Shown: positions 12,027 to 20,823 of the stretch, piece after piece
Layout of the letters: every line of letters begins with the position of its first letter
Numbering within the stretch: position 1 is the stretch's first letter
Assembly (NCBI RefSeq): GCF_038396785.1
Contig: NZ_CP151087.1
Coordinates: 1 to 64,000, forward strand
From: Sphingobacterium thalpophilum
GTDB taxonomy: Bacteria > Bacteroidota > Bacteroidia > Sphingobacteriales > Sphingobacteriaceae
Length of the DNA: 64,000 nucleotides
Direction of reading: 5' to 3'
Made by a program: the position numbers and the translations under genes
The notes under the pieces: model-generated
The model's input: the letters and a program-made list of their open reading frames with translations, nothing else
The model's database searches: none
What the model was told of the DNA's origin: nothing

Positions 12027-12081
12027 AGGGTATCCAATAATTGATTTTTTATCACAAGGATATCCTTTACATATTGCGACC

Positions 12082-12432
12082 ATGATTAAAATTTATCATA
12101 ATAAAAATTGTAGTAAGAGTTGTAATGCATTGGAGCTGCTACAGCATCAAGCTGTGGATATAGAAGTACAGGAGTACTTAAACGATGTTCCGACGAGAGG
12201 CCAATTGATTGAATTATTGGGTCAACTTGCTTTAAAACCTTTGGAACTTATCAGAAAAGGAGAACCGGTCTTTCAGGAAAAATTCCAAAATCTTCACTTG
12301 ACAGATGAGCAATGGATCGATGTGATGCTGGAGTATCCGATCTTGATTGAGCGCCCTATCGTTGTAAAGGACGGTGTAGCAGTAATTGGTCGACCTATCG
12401 AAAAAGTTTTAGCACTCATTGGTGCTAAGTGA
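12082..12432 (+). CDS. ArsC-family reductase (arsenate reductase / Spx-like)
   Basis: Thioredoxin-fold protein of 116 residues. The N-terminal HNKNCSKS has the nucleophilic cysteine at C10, matching C12 of glutaredoxin-type ArsC. Later motifs are PILIERPIVV and IGRPIEKV, carrying the arginines that bind the oxyanion in ArsC. No other arsenic genes are near, so arsenate may not be the true substrate. Confidence 0.82.
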   Translation: MIKIYHNKNCSKSCNALELLQHQAVDIEVQEYLNDVPTRGQLIELLGQLALKPLELIRKGEPVFQEKFQNLHLTDEQWIDVMLEYPILIERPIVVKDGVAVIGRPIEKVLALIGAK

Positions 12433-12593
12433 TGATGCTGGCTTGATTGTTGTGTTTTCCGTTGTATGAAACATTTTTTGAATATAGCTGCAGCCGTGTT
12501 GGATGTACTTAAATTTTTTTTCTAATCACTAATTTTGGCTTTTTTTTGAACGGTTAAAGATATCTCCTATGATATTATTTTAATCGACATGAT

Positions 12594-13502
12594 TTAGTGG
12601 GTTATTTTTTTAAAGAGGCTATTTATGCTTACACCGACTTTATCAGGGTCTTGTTGGTGTATCCCATGGCTGTATCCTGGTAAAAGAATCAGTTCACAAT
12701 TGTTATTTTGTTTGATTAGATTTGCATAGTGTTTGATTCGAAGCTGGTCATAGGCATCAAACCAAAATCTATCATTTATTCCCAATTTACTGTTCATTTC
12801 TTTTTCATATCGCTCGATAGGTCGATTGTAGGCGATGAATACGGTAACAGGGATATTTTTTAGAAGCGGTAAATCGGCATATTCTTTAAAAAAATGTTTT
12901 TCGCTGACTGCCAGCTCTCTTTTCATTTCCAATTTTACACCCTCACCAAGGTTTTTGTCGTTTATCATATCTGAAAGCATTTTTACCCAGAGTTGTTGGT
13001 AACCTATCTGGCTATTTGATGTTTCAGTAGCAATTGCGTCTTCTGTTTCTGTTAACATAAAATCGGTAGGATCGATGAGGACTAAGCCGGCAATTTCATC
13101 CGGATATTTAGCTGTAAACAGCCTAACAAAAGCTCCGCCCAGCGAATGCCCGACGAGTAAATAGGGCGGTTTAATTTCTAAAGCGGATAGGATTAAATGT
13201 AATTTGTCCACGACATCTTGGTCAGATTTTAAGGATGGATCAGGATCCGAATTTCCTAAGCCATTTCTGTCATAACTGAAATACGGTATATTACTCATTA
13301 ATTTGGGAAAAAGGACGGAAAAATTGTTCCCGCTCATGCCGATGCCACTTTCAAAAATGACGATTGGCTCGTTGGCTTTTCTTTTTTCCAACCCCTTTAC
13401 CCAATAGGATGTTCGTATACCTTTAATATTAGCCGTTTCCTGCGCATACGTTTGTATGCCCCCAATGGAAACGAAGAATAGCATGATCGTCCAGGTTTTC
13501 AT
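12594..13502 (-). CDS. Exported alpha/beta hydrolase
   Basis: 302 residues from ATG 13502, with a signal peptide (about 1-20, ending TYAQ). The fold is alpha/beta hydrolase: the oxyanion region is VIFESGIGMSGNNF, the nucleophile Ser lies in VGHSLGGAFV, and a late His is in PGYSHGIHQQ. The cap region is long. The substrate is unknown. It is 40 bases downstream of a small exported protein gene on the same strand and could share its transcript. Confidence 0.82.
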   Translation of the reverse strand: MKTWTIMLFFVSIGGIQTYAQETANIKGIRTSYWVKGLEKRKANEPIVIFESGIGMSGNNFSVLFPKLMSNIPYFSYDRNGLGNSDPDPSLKSDQDVVDKLHLILSALEIKPPYLLVGHSLGGAFVRLFTAKYPDEIAGLVLIDPTDFMLTETEDAIATETSNSQIGYQQLWVKMLSDMINDKNLGEGVKLEMKRELAVSEKHFFKEYADLPLLKNIPVTVFIAYNRPIERYEKEMNSKLGINDRFWFDAYDQLRIKHYANLIKQNNNCELILLPGYSHGIHQQDPDKVGVSINSLFKKITH

Positions 13503-13542
13503 ATTTATTTTAAAGTTCAAATGAAAGGATGAATTTTCGCGT

Positions 13543-14169
13543 TTACCGTTTATTTATTAGTCCTGCAATATGTTCTTTAAGGTCATTGGTTGATTGTAGT
13601 CCAATGTCCGAAAATTGGTAATCATTTAGCATAAATTGGTGGAAGGTATCTTGTTCCAACAATATGGTTCTACCTTTTGAAAGGTTGTAAATTTTAGTGT
13701 TAATTACGCTAATATCATGGTTTTCTTGCGTAAATGCTATAAAATCAATACGATAATCATCCCGTATTAAAGTGCCCTGACCAAAATAGTCGGGGTGGTT
13801 TCTTGAGACATTTCCAGCGTAAATTTTATTCGTTTGAGCTAAAGTCATCATAGACTCCTGCGGGGTTAATTTAACGACAATATTGCAGAAAGAATAATAT
13901 TCCTTGTCATGAGGAGATTTGGTTACGCTAAATGTATAAATGATATAATTATCTGCTCCGAGCGATAATGAATCTACGATCACTTTGGTTCCTAAAGCCT
14001 GATAGGGTTTGACGTGGAAGTTGAAATTTTGTAGCGGTAAAATGTTGGCCTGCGGCGGTACCTTAGTATTATCTTTTTCGAGAAAATAGTTTGAATCTTT
14101 TACTTGTCCAATACTATTTTGAGAAAAGCAAATCAAGAAGACGATCCATATTCCTATAATTCTATGCAT
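13543..14169 (-). CDS. Secreted protein of unknown function
   Basis: 208 residues with an N-terminal signal peptide (about 1-21, ending SIGQ). No family recognised. The body is beta-rich and polar, with few cysteines. It is upstream of the exported hydrolase on the same strand. Confidence 0.65.
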   Translation of the reverse strand: MHRIIGIWIVFLICFSQNSIGQVKDSNYFLEKDNTKVPPQANILPLQNFNFHVKPYQALGTKVIVDSLSLGADNYIIYTFSVTKSPHDKEYYSFCNIVVKLTPQESMMTLAQTNKIYAGNVSRNHPDYFGQGTLIRDDYRIDFIAFTQENHDISVINTKIYNLSKGRTILLEQDTFHQFMLNDYQFSDIGLQSTNDLKEHIAGLINKR

Positions 14170-14286
14170 TGTTTTTATTTTATTGGTTATCTGATCCTGT
14201 CTAAAATAAATACATAATCATGTATCATGATAGTGCTATTCGGTCAATATAGGGTTTACCTCGGTTAGTCAATATTATTTGTCGGT

Positions 14287-14322
14287 AAGCCCACATGCTT
14301 TTGGTGTATATGGCGTGGGCTT
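14287..14322. terminator. Weak hairpin downstream of DinB-like gene
   Basis: 8-bp inverted repeat AAGCCCAC / GTGGGCTT with a 20-base loop and no clear T-run. A possible transcript end for the DinB-like gene. Confidence 0.35.
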
Positions 14323-14337
14323 CTTTAGGACCCTATT

Positions 14338-14895
14338 TTAATGTGTTGTAGTTAACGATAAGATATTCTTTATTTGTACAATATGCCTGGTATTGTGATG
14401 AATAATAAAGCGAAATATATCTCCTAAACGGAGCTGTATCCAGTTGCTGAAAGATAGCCTAATGCGAATTTTAGTTAAATCTTTTGACCTTGCCTTATCG
14501 AGTAGATGAAGTAGTCTATTTTGCTGTTCTAAAAAAACTGGAATCGGTTCGGCGCTCTGCATAAGATTTCTGGGATCCATTTTTCGAAAAGTTTTGATCT
14601 TTTTTTCCTTATCATTTGGTAAAATAGAATTAGCAAAATAGTTTCCTAAAAAACCGCTTTTGAAATCAACATTGTGGCCAAGATTGCTTTCGGATATTTT
14701 TTTTGTGATTTCAGGTAAATAGAAACTTCCGTACAGATTCAGGTGCTGTATGCATTCGAGGATATTCCAGGACCCTTCATGAGGTCTTTTACGTAATGTC
14801 TCCTGAGAAAGGGCTTCTAGGGAATTGACAAATGACATATGTTCTTGTACTTGCTTTTCCAGTTGATCAAGTAGTTCTAATGATTTACATTTCAT
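14338..14895 (-). CDS. DinB-like superfamily protein
   Basis: 185 residues, predicted four-helix DinB/YfiT fold. The three metal-site histidines expected of the family fit His in ECIQHLNLYGSFYLPEI and the pair in FIIHHNTRHIVQI. Such proteins are often thiol-dependent enzymes, but no substrate can be given here. A Crp/Fnr regulator lies 51 bases upstream on the same strand. Confidence 0.75.
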   Translation of the reverse strand: MKCKSLELLDQLEKQVQEHMSFVNSLEALSQETLRKRPHEGSWNILECIQHLNLYGSFYLPEITKKISESNLGHNVDFKSGFLGNYFANSILPNDKEKKIKTFRKMDPRNLMQSAEPIPVFLEQQNRLLHLLDKARSKDLTKIRIRLSFSNWIQLRLGDIFRFIIHHNTRHIVQIKNILSLTTTH

Positions 14896-14946
14896 CTTTT
14901 TTTTGATAAAATACTCGAAAATAAATTGGAAAAAAATTGATTTAAC

Positions 14947-15495
14947 TCAAGATTTACTGATTCTTGATAAAGTTTCGGGACTCATTCTAAGATAATTGGC
15001 GATATGCTTATTAGGAATTAGTTGAAATAATCTAGGATTTCGTTTAATGAGTCTTTCATACCTGTTTTTTGGGGAGTCCAGCAATAGATCTCGTTCTCTT
15101 TCAAGCTGCTGTAACACCAACTGTTCCAAGATAGTTATATATAAATTTGTGTTTTCTGAAGTGGAATAGATAAAATTCATAAAATCTTCCTTCTCGGCGA
15201 TTAGCATATCTGTTTTCTTTATTGCCTGAATTGCATAATCCGAGTAGCTACCATGAATAAAAGAATCCATAGCTACAATGAGATCTCCATCATATCCAAA
15301 GCGAATAATCTGTTCATGATCTTCCTGAAAAATAGAGATTTTGATGCTGCCTTTTTTTATGAAATAAATCTTTGAATCAATCGAACCATTCATTTTAATG
15401 TATTCGTTCCTCCTAAAAGAAATTTCTTTTTTAAAGATGCGAGGTGATATGAGATCTAACAGCTTATGCATACACGTTGGATTTAATTGAATCAT
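14947..15495 (-). CDS. Crp/Fnr-family transcriptional regulator
   Basis: 182 residues: a cyclic-nucleotide-binding-like barrel (about 20-120) and a C-terminal winged helix whose recognition region is IANYLRMSPETLSRI. The length is typical of the short Bacteroidota Crp-like regulators, which usually lack the residues that bind cAMP. It likely forms a transcription unit with the DinB-like gene. Confidence 0.85.
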   Translation of the reverse strand: MIQLNPTCMHKLLDLISPRIFKKEISFRRNEYIKMNGSIDSKIYFIKKGSIKISIFQEDHEQIIRFGYDGDLIVAMDSFIHGSYSDYAIQAIKKTDMLIAEKEDFMNFIYSTSENTNLYITILEQLVLQQLERERDLLLDSPKNRYERLIKRNPRLFQLIPNKHIANYLRMSPETLSRISKS

Positions 15496-15695
15496 TAAAG
15501 GTCTTCGAAATTAGCGATTGTATTGCTGTTTTCAAATATTGATTATTGAGCTACAAATATCGCCAAGTTTTGACCTAATATGGGTTCCAGATTTACCGGT
15601 TGAATAATTATGTGCAGATTTACGGTATTAAATGAAAACATGGAATATGTTTTCACGATTTTACAGATTTAAATACTTAATTAAATAATTTTAGT

Positions 15696-16343
15696 GTGAA
15701 AAGAGTCCTTGTTATCCTGTTCATTTTGCTGGTTTCATTTTTAATAGCGGCGTTTTTTATCAAAGTCAATAAGAGGGAAACCTTGCTCTATAAGATACAG
15801 CAGTGGGTTACCTACGATACAGCAGATTGGGAAAATTATGAAAACAATAAACAGCTACTTGCCGCTGGGGCTACCGAAGTAACGACGACTGAAGTGGCAG
15901 CTGTAGAAGATGATCTATACCCGATTGATACAAATCGCATATCGCCAGAATTTAGGGCTTTAGAAATCGAAAAAATTAGAAAGACAGATTTTGGACGATT
16001 AGTAATAGCGAAGTTACCACCGGATCATGAGGATGCACAAATCGCATTAATTCATCTCACGGATCGTAAATTGACCGATGTGATAATCAATCAGAAGATT
16101 AATATTAAAGTTGGAACTTGTTTTGAAAACCCGAAAACAGCAGGTAATTATCGTTGCGTGAGTTGTATGATTTTACTTTACAATCGAGCGAAGAAAAGTT
16201 GGGTGGAGGCTCCAAACGGTGAAAATTTCTTGAAAAATGCCTATGATTTCTACCAGGTGTCTGAAGGAGATATTTGGCAAGCACGCGACTTGTCCATGAG
16301 AATCCCTTATGATTATGCGCTTGTGGAAAAATATAGTAAGTAA
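15696..16343 (+). CDS. Membrane-anchored protein of unknown function
   Basis: 215 residues from GTG, with one N-terminal membrane helix (about 3-22). Two cysteines in the pattern C-x13-CVSC sit at about 145-165. No family recognised. It is divergent from the Crp/Fnr gene. Confidence 0.6.
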   Translation: MKRVLVILFILLVSFLIAAFFIKVNKRETLLYKIQQWVTYDTADWENYENNKQLLAAGATEVTTTEVAAVEDDLYPIDTNRISPEFRALEIEKIRKTDFGRLVIAKLPPDHEDAQIALIHLTDRKLTDVIINQKINIKVGTCFENPKTAGNYRCVSCMILLYNRAKKSWVEAPNGENFLKNAYDFYQVSEGDIWQARDLSMRIPYDYALVEKYSK

Positions 16344-16376
16344 GATTTCTTTTAAGTAGTTAATATCAATACCGTT

Positions 16377-17135
16377 ATGTTTAAATTTTTAAGAGAATTA
16401 TTGAATACGGCAAAGGAAGGTGTGCATGAAGCCAAAGATGAACTTACTTTGAAAGCCGAAGAGGAAAAAAGGGCGGGGAGTTTAGCAAATGATAACAATA
16501 TACTTCTGGATATTCCTTATGAAGAACAGTTTGGTAATGCATTAGGAGCTGCATTTAGAGTCATTGTTTTTGGGGACTGGTTTACGGTATTCGGAAGTAC
16601 GGGAGATGATGGAAGTTATCCGATTCACTTATATCAATTTGGAAATTATCCCAAAATTGATCAATATAGAAGTGATTTTATCAAATTGTTAAAAAGAGAT
16701 TTTGGTATAATAGATACAGACAGCTGTCTTGAATTGTTGAGTTCATATTTTACATTACTTGGAATAGAAAAGACAGGGACCGCATTGGAAGGAAAAAACA
16801 GCAAGATCGATACAGCCGTTTGGGATATCTCCAAAGTTGGGGTAAATGCCTTTGTTGTTGCTGTAGCAAGTCATATTACGACATCCGCAACGGACGTTGG
16901 ATATCTATCAAAACCTGTGGCATTAGATGTTCTCAAAAAGTTGTCAGTATATGCGAAAAAGCATTTTAGTGATTGGTTGCTATTTTCCGATCAATTTATG
17001 GAAGGAGAAGATCAGGTTGGGTTAAATAGTAAAATTGGGAAATCTTACTTGAAAAGGTATATTGGATATCTTAAAGAAAAGAAAGGAAGTCCCTGGAATA
17101 ATGTCGCATGGTGGAATGGTAATCATTCCGTCTGA
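16377..17135 (+). CDS. DUF1266-like protein
   Basis: 252 residues. The C-terminal 150 residues resemble DUF1266: a helical region with WDISKVGVNAFVVAVA, and late motifs SDWLLFSDQFMEGE and SPWNNVAW. DUF1266 proteins occur near toxin or secretion genes in some bacteria, but none is seen here. It starts 33 bases after the preceding gene, so co-transcription is likely. Confidence 0.6.
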   Translation: MFKFLRELLNTAKEGVHEAKDELTLKAEEEKRAGSLANDNNILLDIPYEEQFGNALGAAFRVIVFGDWFTVFGSTGDDGSYPIHLYQFGNYPKIDQYRSDFIKLLKRDFGIIDTDSCLELLSSYFTLLGIEKTGTALEGKNSKIDTAVWDISKVGVNAFVVAVASHITTSATDVGYLSKPVALDVLKKLSVYAKKHFSDWLLFSDQFMEGEDQVGLNSKIGKSYLKRYIGYLKEKKGSPWNNVAWWNGNHSV

Positions 17136-17331
17136 GTGTTATCTTATGTGGCCTTCACATCCACTACATCTTACGGCTATTGATTTACGCTATCAATTGG
17201 AACAACAAATCGCTCAGAAAGGACTCCGCGACCATAGCTATCTCGAAGGATTGGATGCTATCGAGAAAGATGAAGGGGAAATTCCTATGTTCTATCTGAT
17301 TTTGTGTCAGTTAATTTTTTTTGCGAAATAA
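17116..17331 (+). CDS. Small hypothetical protein
   Basis: 71 codons, overlapping the end of the DUF1266-like gene by 20 bases. No family recognised. The reading PLHLTAIDLRYQLEQQIAQKG and an acidic stretch look protein-like. It could also be a remnant. Its stop abuts the next start (TAA then ATG, no gap). Confidence 0.4.
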   Translation: MVIIPSECYLMWPSHPLHLTAIDLRYQLEQQIAQKGLRDHSYLEGLDAIEKDEGEIPMFYLILCQLIFFAK

Positions 17332-17613
17332 ATGAATTCTAAAGGCATTGTTTTGGTTTTCAGTGGTGTGTTGATCGTTGTCGTGTTGACAGAAGTCTAT
17401 AAGAAAAATGTGGCTGAAAATTATTTATACGGTGTTAAAAAAAGCTATGAGATGAATGATCATTTTGAAACAGATAAATTAAGAAAACTGTCGTCACGAC
17501 CCTTTCTATTTGGTATAGAAGATAATCTGTTAAATGACGAAGATTATTTTTTTGATGAAAATTATTTTTATGCTGTCGGTGGAAAGGCGGGGCAGGTAGA
17601 TCCTTTAGGTTAG
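17332..17613 (+). CDS. Small single-pass membrane protein, possibly first part of a broken gene
   Basis: 93 residues with an N-terminal membrane helix (about 5-21). No family recognised. The reading frame ends in TAG, which overlaps by one base the GTG of the next frame. Together with the next two frames it may be one gene with frameshifts. Confidence 0.45.
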   Translation: MNSKGIVLVFSGVLIVVVLTEVYKKNVAENYLYGVKKSYEMNDHFETDKLRKLSSRPFLFGIEDNLLNDEDYFFDENYFYAVGGKAGQVDPLG

Positions 17614-17825
17614 TGGATATCATTGAACTTCGTAGGACATCGACTCAAATTAATAATCACTATATCTGGCAAGTTGTCGTTCAATTGGATGGTAAGGGAC
17701 AGTCCATTTTCAGTTTTACGCATAACTATTCCCTCTGGAATAGAAATTTCTATGTTTTTTATCAAAAAATACGAGAACTAAATCCACATGCAATCAAATC
17801 AAAATGGAGTTTGTGGACGATGTAA
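17613..17825 (+). CDS. Small hypothetical protein, possibly middle part of a broken gene
   Basis: 70 codons from GTG. The frame is open upstream of the GTG and overlaps the previous frame. After its protein-like run (IWQVVVQLDGKG, NFYVFYQKIRELNP) it ends in a poor tail, while another frame (ATG 17804 to stop 17881) continues with MEFVDDVTNSISTVGYIEKE. This suggests a frameshift near 17800. Confidence 0.4.
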   Translation: MDIIELRRTSTQINNHYIWQVVVQLDGKGQSIFSFTHNYSLWNRNFYVFYQKIRELNPHAIKSKWSLWTM

Positions 17826-17914
17826 CAAATTCAATATCAACGGTTGGATATATAGAAAAAGAAAAATGGCTAAAACTGTAATCTAATTGCTTTTGTTATC
17901 TTAAGTAAAACGTT

Positions 17915-18355
17915 ATGGGTAAATTACGATTATTGATCATGAATGTGTTGATAGTTTTTTTTTACGGAGCTTGTCAATTCCCCCAAAGTCCAACACAATC
18001 CAGTACAAATGAATCTAAGCGCAAGGCAGAAGAATTACCTTCTAACGTAACTTTTTTTGGTGGTGGAAGATCTAAGGAAATGAATATGGTATCAGGGAAA
18101 ACGGATACTATTTTTATTTCAGTCCATCAGGCGGATTCGGTTCTTATCAAAATAAAAACTCCCACGGATACAGCCAATGTACGAATTAGTCAGCTTTTTC
18201 TGCCCAATGGTTCGGCTGATGGCCCCTTTGGCCAAGAACTTGCCTATAGATTTAAAGATGTTGGCCAATATCATATTACTGTGAATGAGAATAAAATGGT
18301 AGGGAATCATTACTCAGGGCCATATGTCGTGCAAATTGTGCCAATAGTTCAATAG
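17915..18355 (+). CDS. Predicted lipoprotein
   Basis: 146 residues with a lipoprotein signal (LIVFFYGAC, Cys about 20). Low-complexity Ser/Thr follows. The C-terminal 90 residues look like a gliding-motility-lipoprotein or beta-sandwich type fold (QADSVLIKIKTPTDTANV, YRFKDVGQYHITVNEN), though no family is certain. Probably exported to the periplasm or cell surface. Confidence 0.6.
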   Translation: MGKLRLLIMNVLIVFFYGACQFPQSPTQSSTNESKRKAEELPSNVTFFGGGRSKEMNMVSGKTDTIFISVHQADSVLIKIKTPTDTANVRISQLFLPNGSADGPFGQELAYRFKDVGQYHITVNENKMVGNHYSGPYVVQIVPIVQ

Positions 18356-18378
18356 TGCACTTGAAATAAAAGAATAGA

Positions 18379-18421
18379 ACAATAGTTATTCCGAGTGAAA
18401 TGGATTCAGAATAACTATTGT
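18379..18421. terminator. Terminator-like hairpin between convergent lipoprotein genes
   Basis: Perfect 13-bp inverted repeat ACAATAGTTATTC / GAATAACTATTGT with a 17-base loop. Confidence 0.6.
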
Positions 18422-18489
18422 CGCATTCAGAAATTTATTACAGCAGCCCTTCTGCTAGTATAGGATTAAAACGAGATCTTCTTTCTAGG

Positions 18490-18936
18490 CTACTCAACAT
18501 CACCTGTGTACTTAATCGTATTATCCACGTAAAGAGCTGATTTTTTACCATCATATTTATAGTTATCCTTTTGGTAAATGTCGTTTTCGACTTTATCCAG
18601 GATAATGGTTTTTTTACTGTCATCAGGTAAAAATAATTCTACCTTTGATTTATCCTCGCTAAGGACAACAAAGGCACTAATGACAGCTTTCCTTTCTTCT
18701 TTCTCCGTTGGATTCAGGCGTAAGCCAACATTAAAGACCTGGATACATCCTTGTTTGATCTCACTCCAAGTTTGTCCCGCCGCGACTAAACAACCGTGCA
18801 CATCCTTGCTGCCGCCGATCGACGGAGTTGCTTCCTTGCTTTGATCAGTTGTTTCTTTTGATTCGCTGTTCTTGGGAGCATTGTTACAGGCTGTAAAAGT
18901 AACAAGGCTCATGACTATAAATGCTAATTTTCTCAT
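18490..18936 (-). CDS. Predicted lipoprotein of unknown function
   Basis: 148 residues from ATG 18936, chosen because it gives a clean lipoprotein signal (MRKLAFIVMSLVTFTAC). The longer in-frame start at 19005 adds a hydrophilic lead. After a Ser/Glu-rich linker there is a small domain with GCLVAAGQTWSEIKQGCIQVFNVGLRL. No function assigned. Confidence 0.65.
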   Translation of the reverse strand: MRKLAFIVMSLVTFTACNNAPKNSESKETTDQSKEATPSIGGSKDVHGCLVAAGQTWSEIKQGCIQVFNVGLRLNPTEKEERKAVISAFVVLSEDKSKVELFLPDDSKKTIILDKVENDIYQKDNYKYDGKKSALYVDNTIKYTGDVE

Positions 18937-19005
18937 TTGAATCGGTTTTTTATATGTTCTCTCATGTTCACACAATAAATATACCATAGTCTTCTGTTTA
19001 TTCAT

Positions 19006-19273
19006 TAATCGACTTATTACGGTAGGCTTTCATCCTTTTCTTAAATATAGAGTGAAGCTCCGCTGTATAGCAGAAAAATGTGTGTAGCGTAAATCAATAT
19101 TGTCATAGGACAAGTCGAATTGCTGTATAGTTTATTAATATTGTGGTGCCGCTCGATGCAATCATTTATCTCAATATATTGAACGGAATGATTTTAAGCC
19201 AGTGTAGATAGACAAAAGTATTCTTATCATTTAAAAACATCGTATTAAACGTAAAGATCGTCCTGTCAAAAAT
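19006..19273. other. Intergenic region, no feature seen
   Basis: 268 AT-rich bases between divergent genes. No hairpin or well-spaced promoter was found. Confidence 0.4.
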
Positions 19274-19678
19274 TTGGTTTCGGTTATTTTAGTTGAAAAG
19301 CCACTAGCCCATGTTTGGAAATACTGGAATGATGCTGATGCAATTATGCAATGGAATATTCCATTTGACGATTGGCACTGTCCTGCTGTTCATATTGACT
19401 TTAGGGAAGGCGGGATGTTTAATTTTAGAATGGAGCAAAAAAATAGCCGGGGGGGATTTGATTATGTAGGCGTTTACGATGAGATTATTTTGATGGAATA
19501 CATTGGAAGTATCAGTGGAGGGAGAACCTGTGTTGTTGAATTTCAGGCGATTGATAACAATACGATTATCCGGGAAACTTTCGAGCCTGATACATTTACA
19601 CCTTTGGAACTACAACAGTCTTTTACCGATGGGGTCTTGTTAAGTTTTAAAAAATTTATAGAAAACAAATCGCTGTAG
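19274..19678 (+). CDS. SRPBCC / AHSA1-type protein
   Basis: 134 residues resembling the activator-of-Hsp90-like START fold: VEKPLAHVWKYWNDADAIMQWN at the N-terminus, GGMFNFRMEQ in the middle, ESF-like region TFTPLELQQSFTDGVLLSFKKFIE at the end. The only plausible start is TTG, and the usual N-terminal strand (K-I-T-V-x-A-x-V) looks degenerate. The 5' end may therefore be damaged, or the start unusual. An alpha/beta hydrolase follows 45 bases later. Confidence 0.65.
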   Translation: MVSVILVEKPLAHVWKYWNDADAIMQWNIPFDDWHCPAVHIDFREGGMFNFRMEQKNSRGGFDYVGVYDEIILMEYIGSISGGRTCVVEFQAIDNNTIIRETFEPDTFTPLELQQSFTDGVLLSFKKFIENKSL

Positions 19679-19723
19679 AAGCGTGTAGCTACTGACAGAA
19701 ATATAGACTTTATAGGATAAATT

Positions 19724-20509
19724 ATGCGTGAAATAGAATCGAAAAGCGGTTATGCACCTGCAAATGGAATAAAACTTTACTACGAAATATTCGGCACAGG
19801 AAAGCCTTTAGTATTGATTCATGGCGGAGGTTCCTCTGGCTACACTGATTTTGAAGAGACAGTAAAAAGATTGCATGATCAGTACCAGTTGATTGCGATA
19901 GACCTGCAAAATCATGGAAGATCCGAACACAGAACCACTCCCGAAACCTTCGAGCAGGATGCGAAAGATATTTCGGCTGTTCTTGACTTCTTTTCTATAG
20001 AAAAAGCGTCATTTTTCGGTTTTAGCAATGGAGCGACAACACTTTTGAAATTTGCGACGATGTATCCGCACAAGGTGGAAAAGCTGATTGCTGCATCGGG
20101 AAATACCAAAAGAGAGGGGCTTTTAGATGGTTTTTTCGAAAGTATGGAAGCTTCAACGATTAACGATATACCTCCTTTTCTCAAAGAAAATTTTATGAAG
20201 CTGAACCCAGATCCAGAGAAATTTCGAAATATGTATGAAAAAGATAGCCAGCGCATGATAAACTTTAAAGATTTCGAAACGGAATCCTTAAGCCTTTTGA
20301 CCTGCCCGGTATTTTTGATAGGTGGAGATCAAGATGTTGTAAAAACGACACATCTAGCTGCCATGCAACAGCAGATTCCTCATGCTCGACTGCTTATTTT
20401 ACCGGCTAATCATGGGAACTATATGATGGCTGATTTTAATGGCGATGTAAATGACCAACTGATCGATTTTACACTAGGACAAATACAGCATTTTTTGGCA
20501 CCCAATTGA
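19724..20509 (+). CDS. Alpha/beta hydrolase
   Basis: 261 residues, cytoplasmic. HGGGSSGYTDF is the oxyanion region, GFSNGA carries the nucleophile Ser, GGDQDVV carries a candidate Asp, and NHGNYM carries the His. It resembles proline-iminopeptidase or haloperoxidase-like hydrolases. The substrate is unknown. Confidence 0.85.
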   Translation: MREIESKSGYAPANGIKLYYEIFGTGKPLVLIHGGGSSGYTDFEETVKRLHDQYQLIAIDLQNHGRSEHRTTPETFEQDAKDISAVLDFFSIEKASFFGFSNGATTLLKFATMYPHKVEKLIAASGNTKREGLLDGFFESMEASTINDIPPFLKENFMKLNPDPEKFRNMYEKDSQRMINFKDFETESLSLLTCPVFLIGGDQDVVKTTHLAAMQQQIPHARLLILPANHGNYMMADFNGDVNDQLIDFTLGQIQHFLAPN

Positions 20510-20543
20510 TCCCTGTTCAATCGAATAAGCTCGCGCCCAAGGT

Positions 20544-20765
20544 TTATCGATAATTACGCATATTACGTTCCATCTTACGTATGCGCTGTTCGTTTTTTCC
20601 GTCAACACGAGATGCAACCGCCCAAATGGCTGCGGGTATCCAACCCAGTATAGTCATCTGTAGGATCAAACAGAGAATGCCACTTAGAATCTTACCGCGT
20701 AAGAAAAACGATAACCAAGGAAGTAAGACTGCTATTAATATCATAAATAATAGGGTTATAAACAT
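20544..20765 (-). CDS. YqaE/Pmp3-family small membrane protein
   Basis: 73 residues with two membrane helices. LPWLSFFLRG and CLILQMTILGWIPAAIWAVA match the YqaE/Pmp3 pattern (L-P-P-x-x-V ... L-T-x-L-G-W-x-P-G-x-x-H-A), although several signature residues differ. These proteins are linked to membrane potential and stress. Confidence 0.75.
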   Translation of the reverse strand: MFITLLFMILIAVLLPWLSFFLRGKILSGILCLILQMTILGWIPAAIWAVASRVDGKNEQRIRKMERNMRNYR

Positions 20766-20823
20766 TAAAATACAAAAGTACGGTATTCACCATTAAAAAT
20801 CGCGAATAATATCAACTAAAGCA

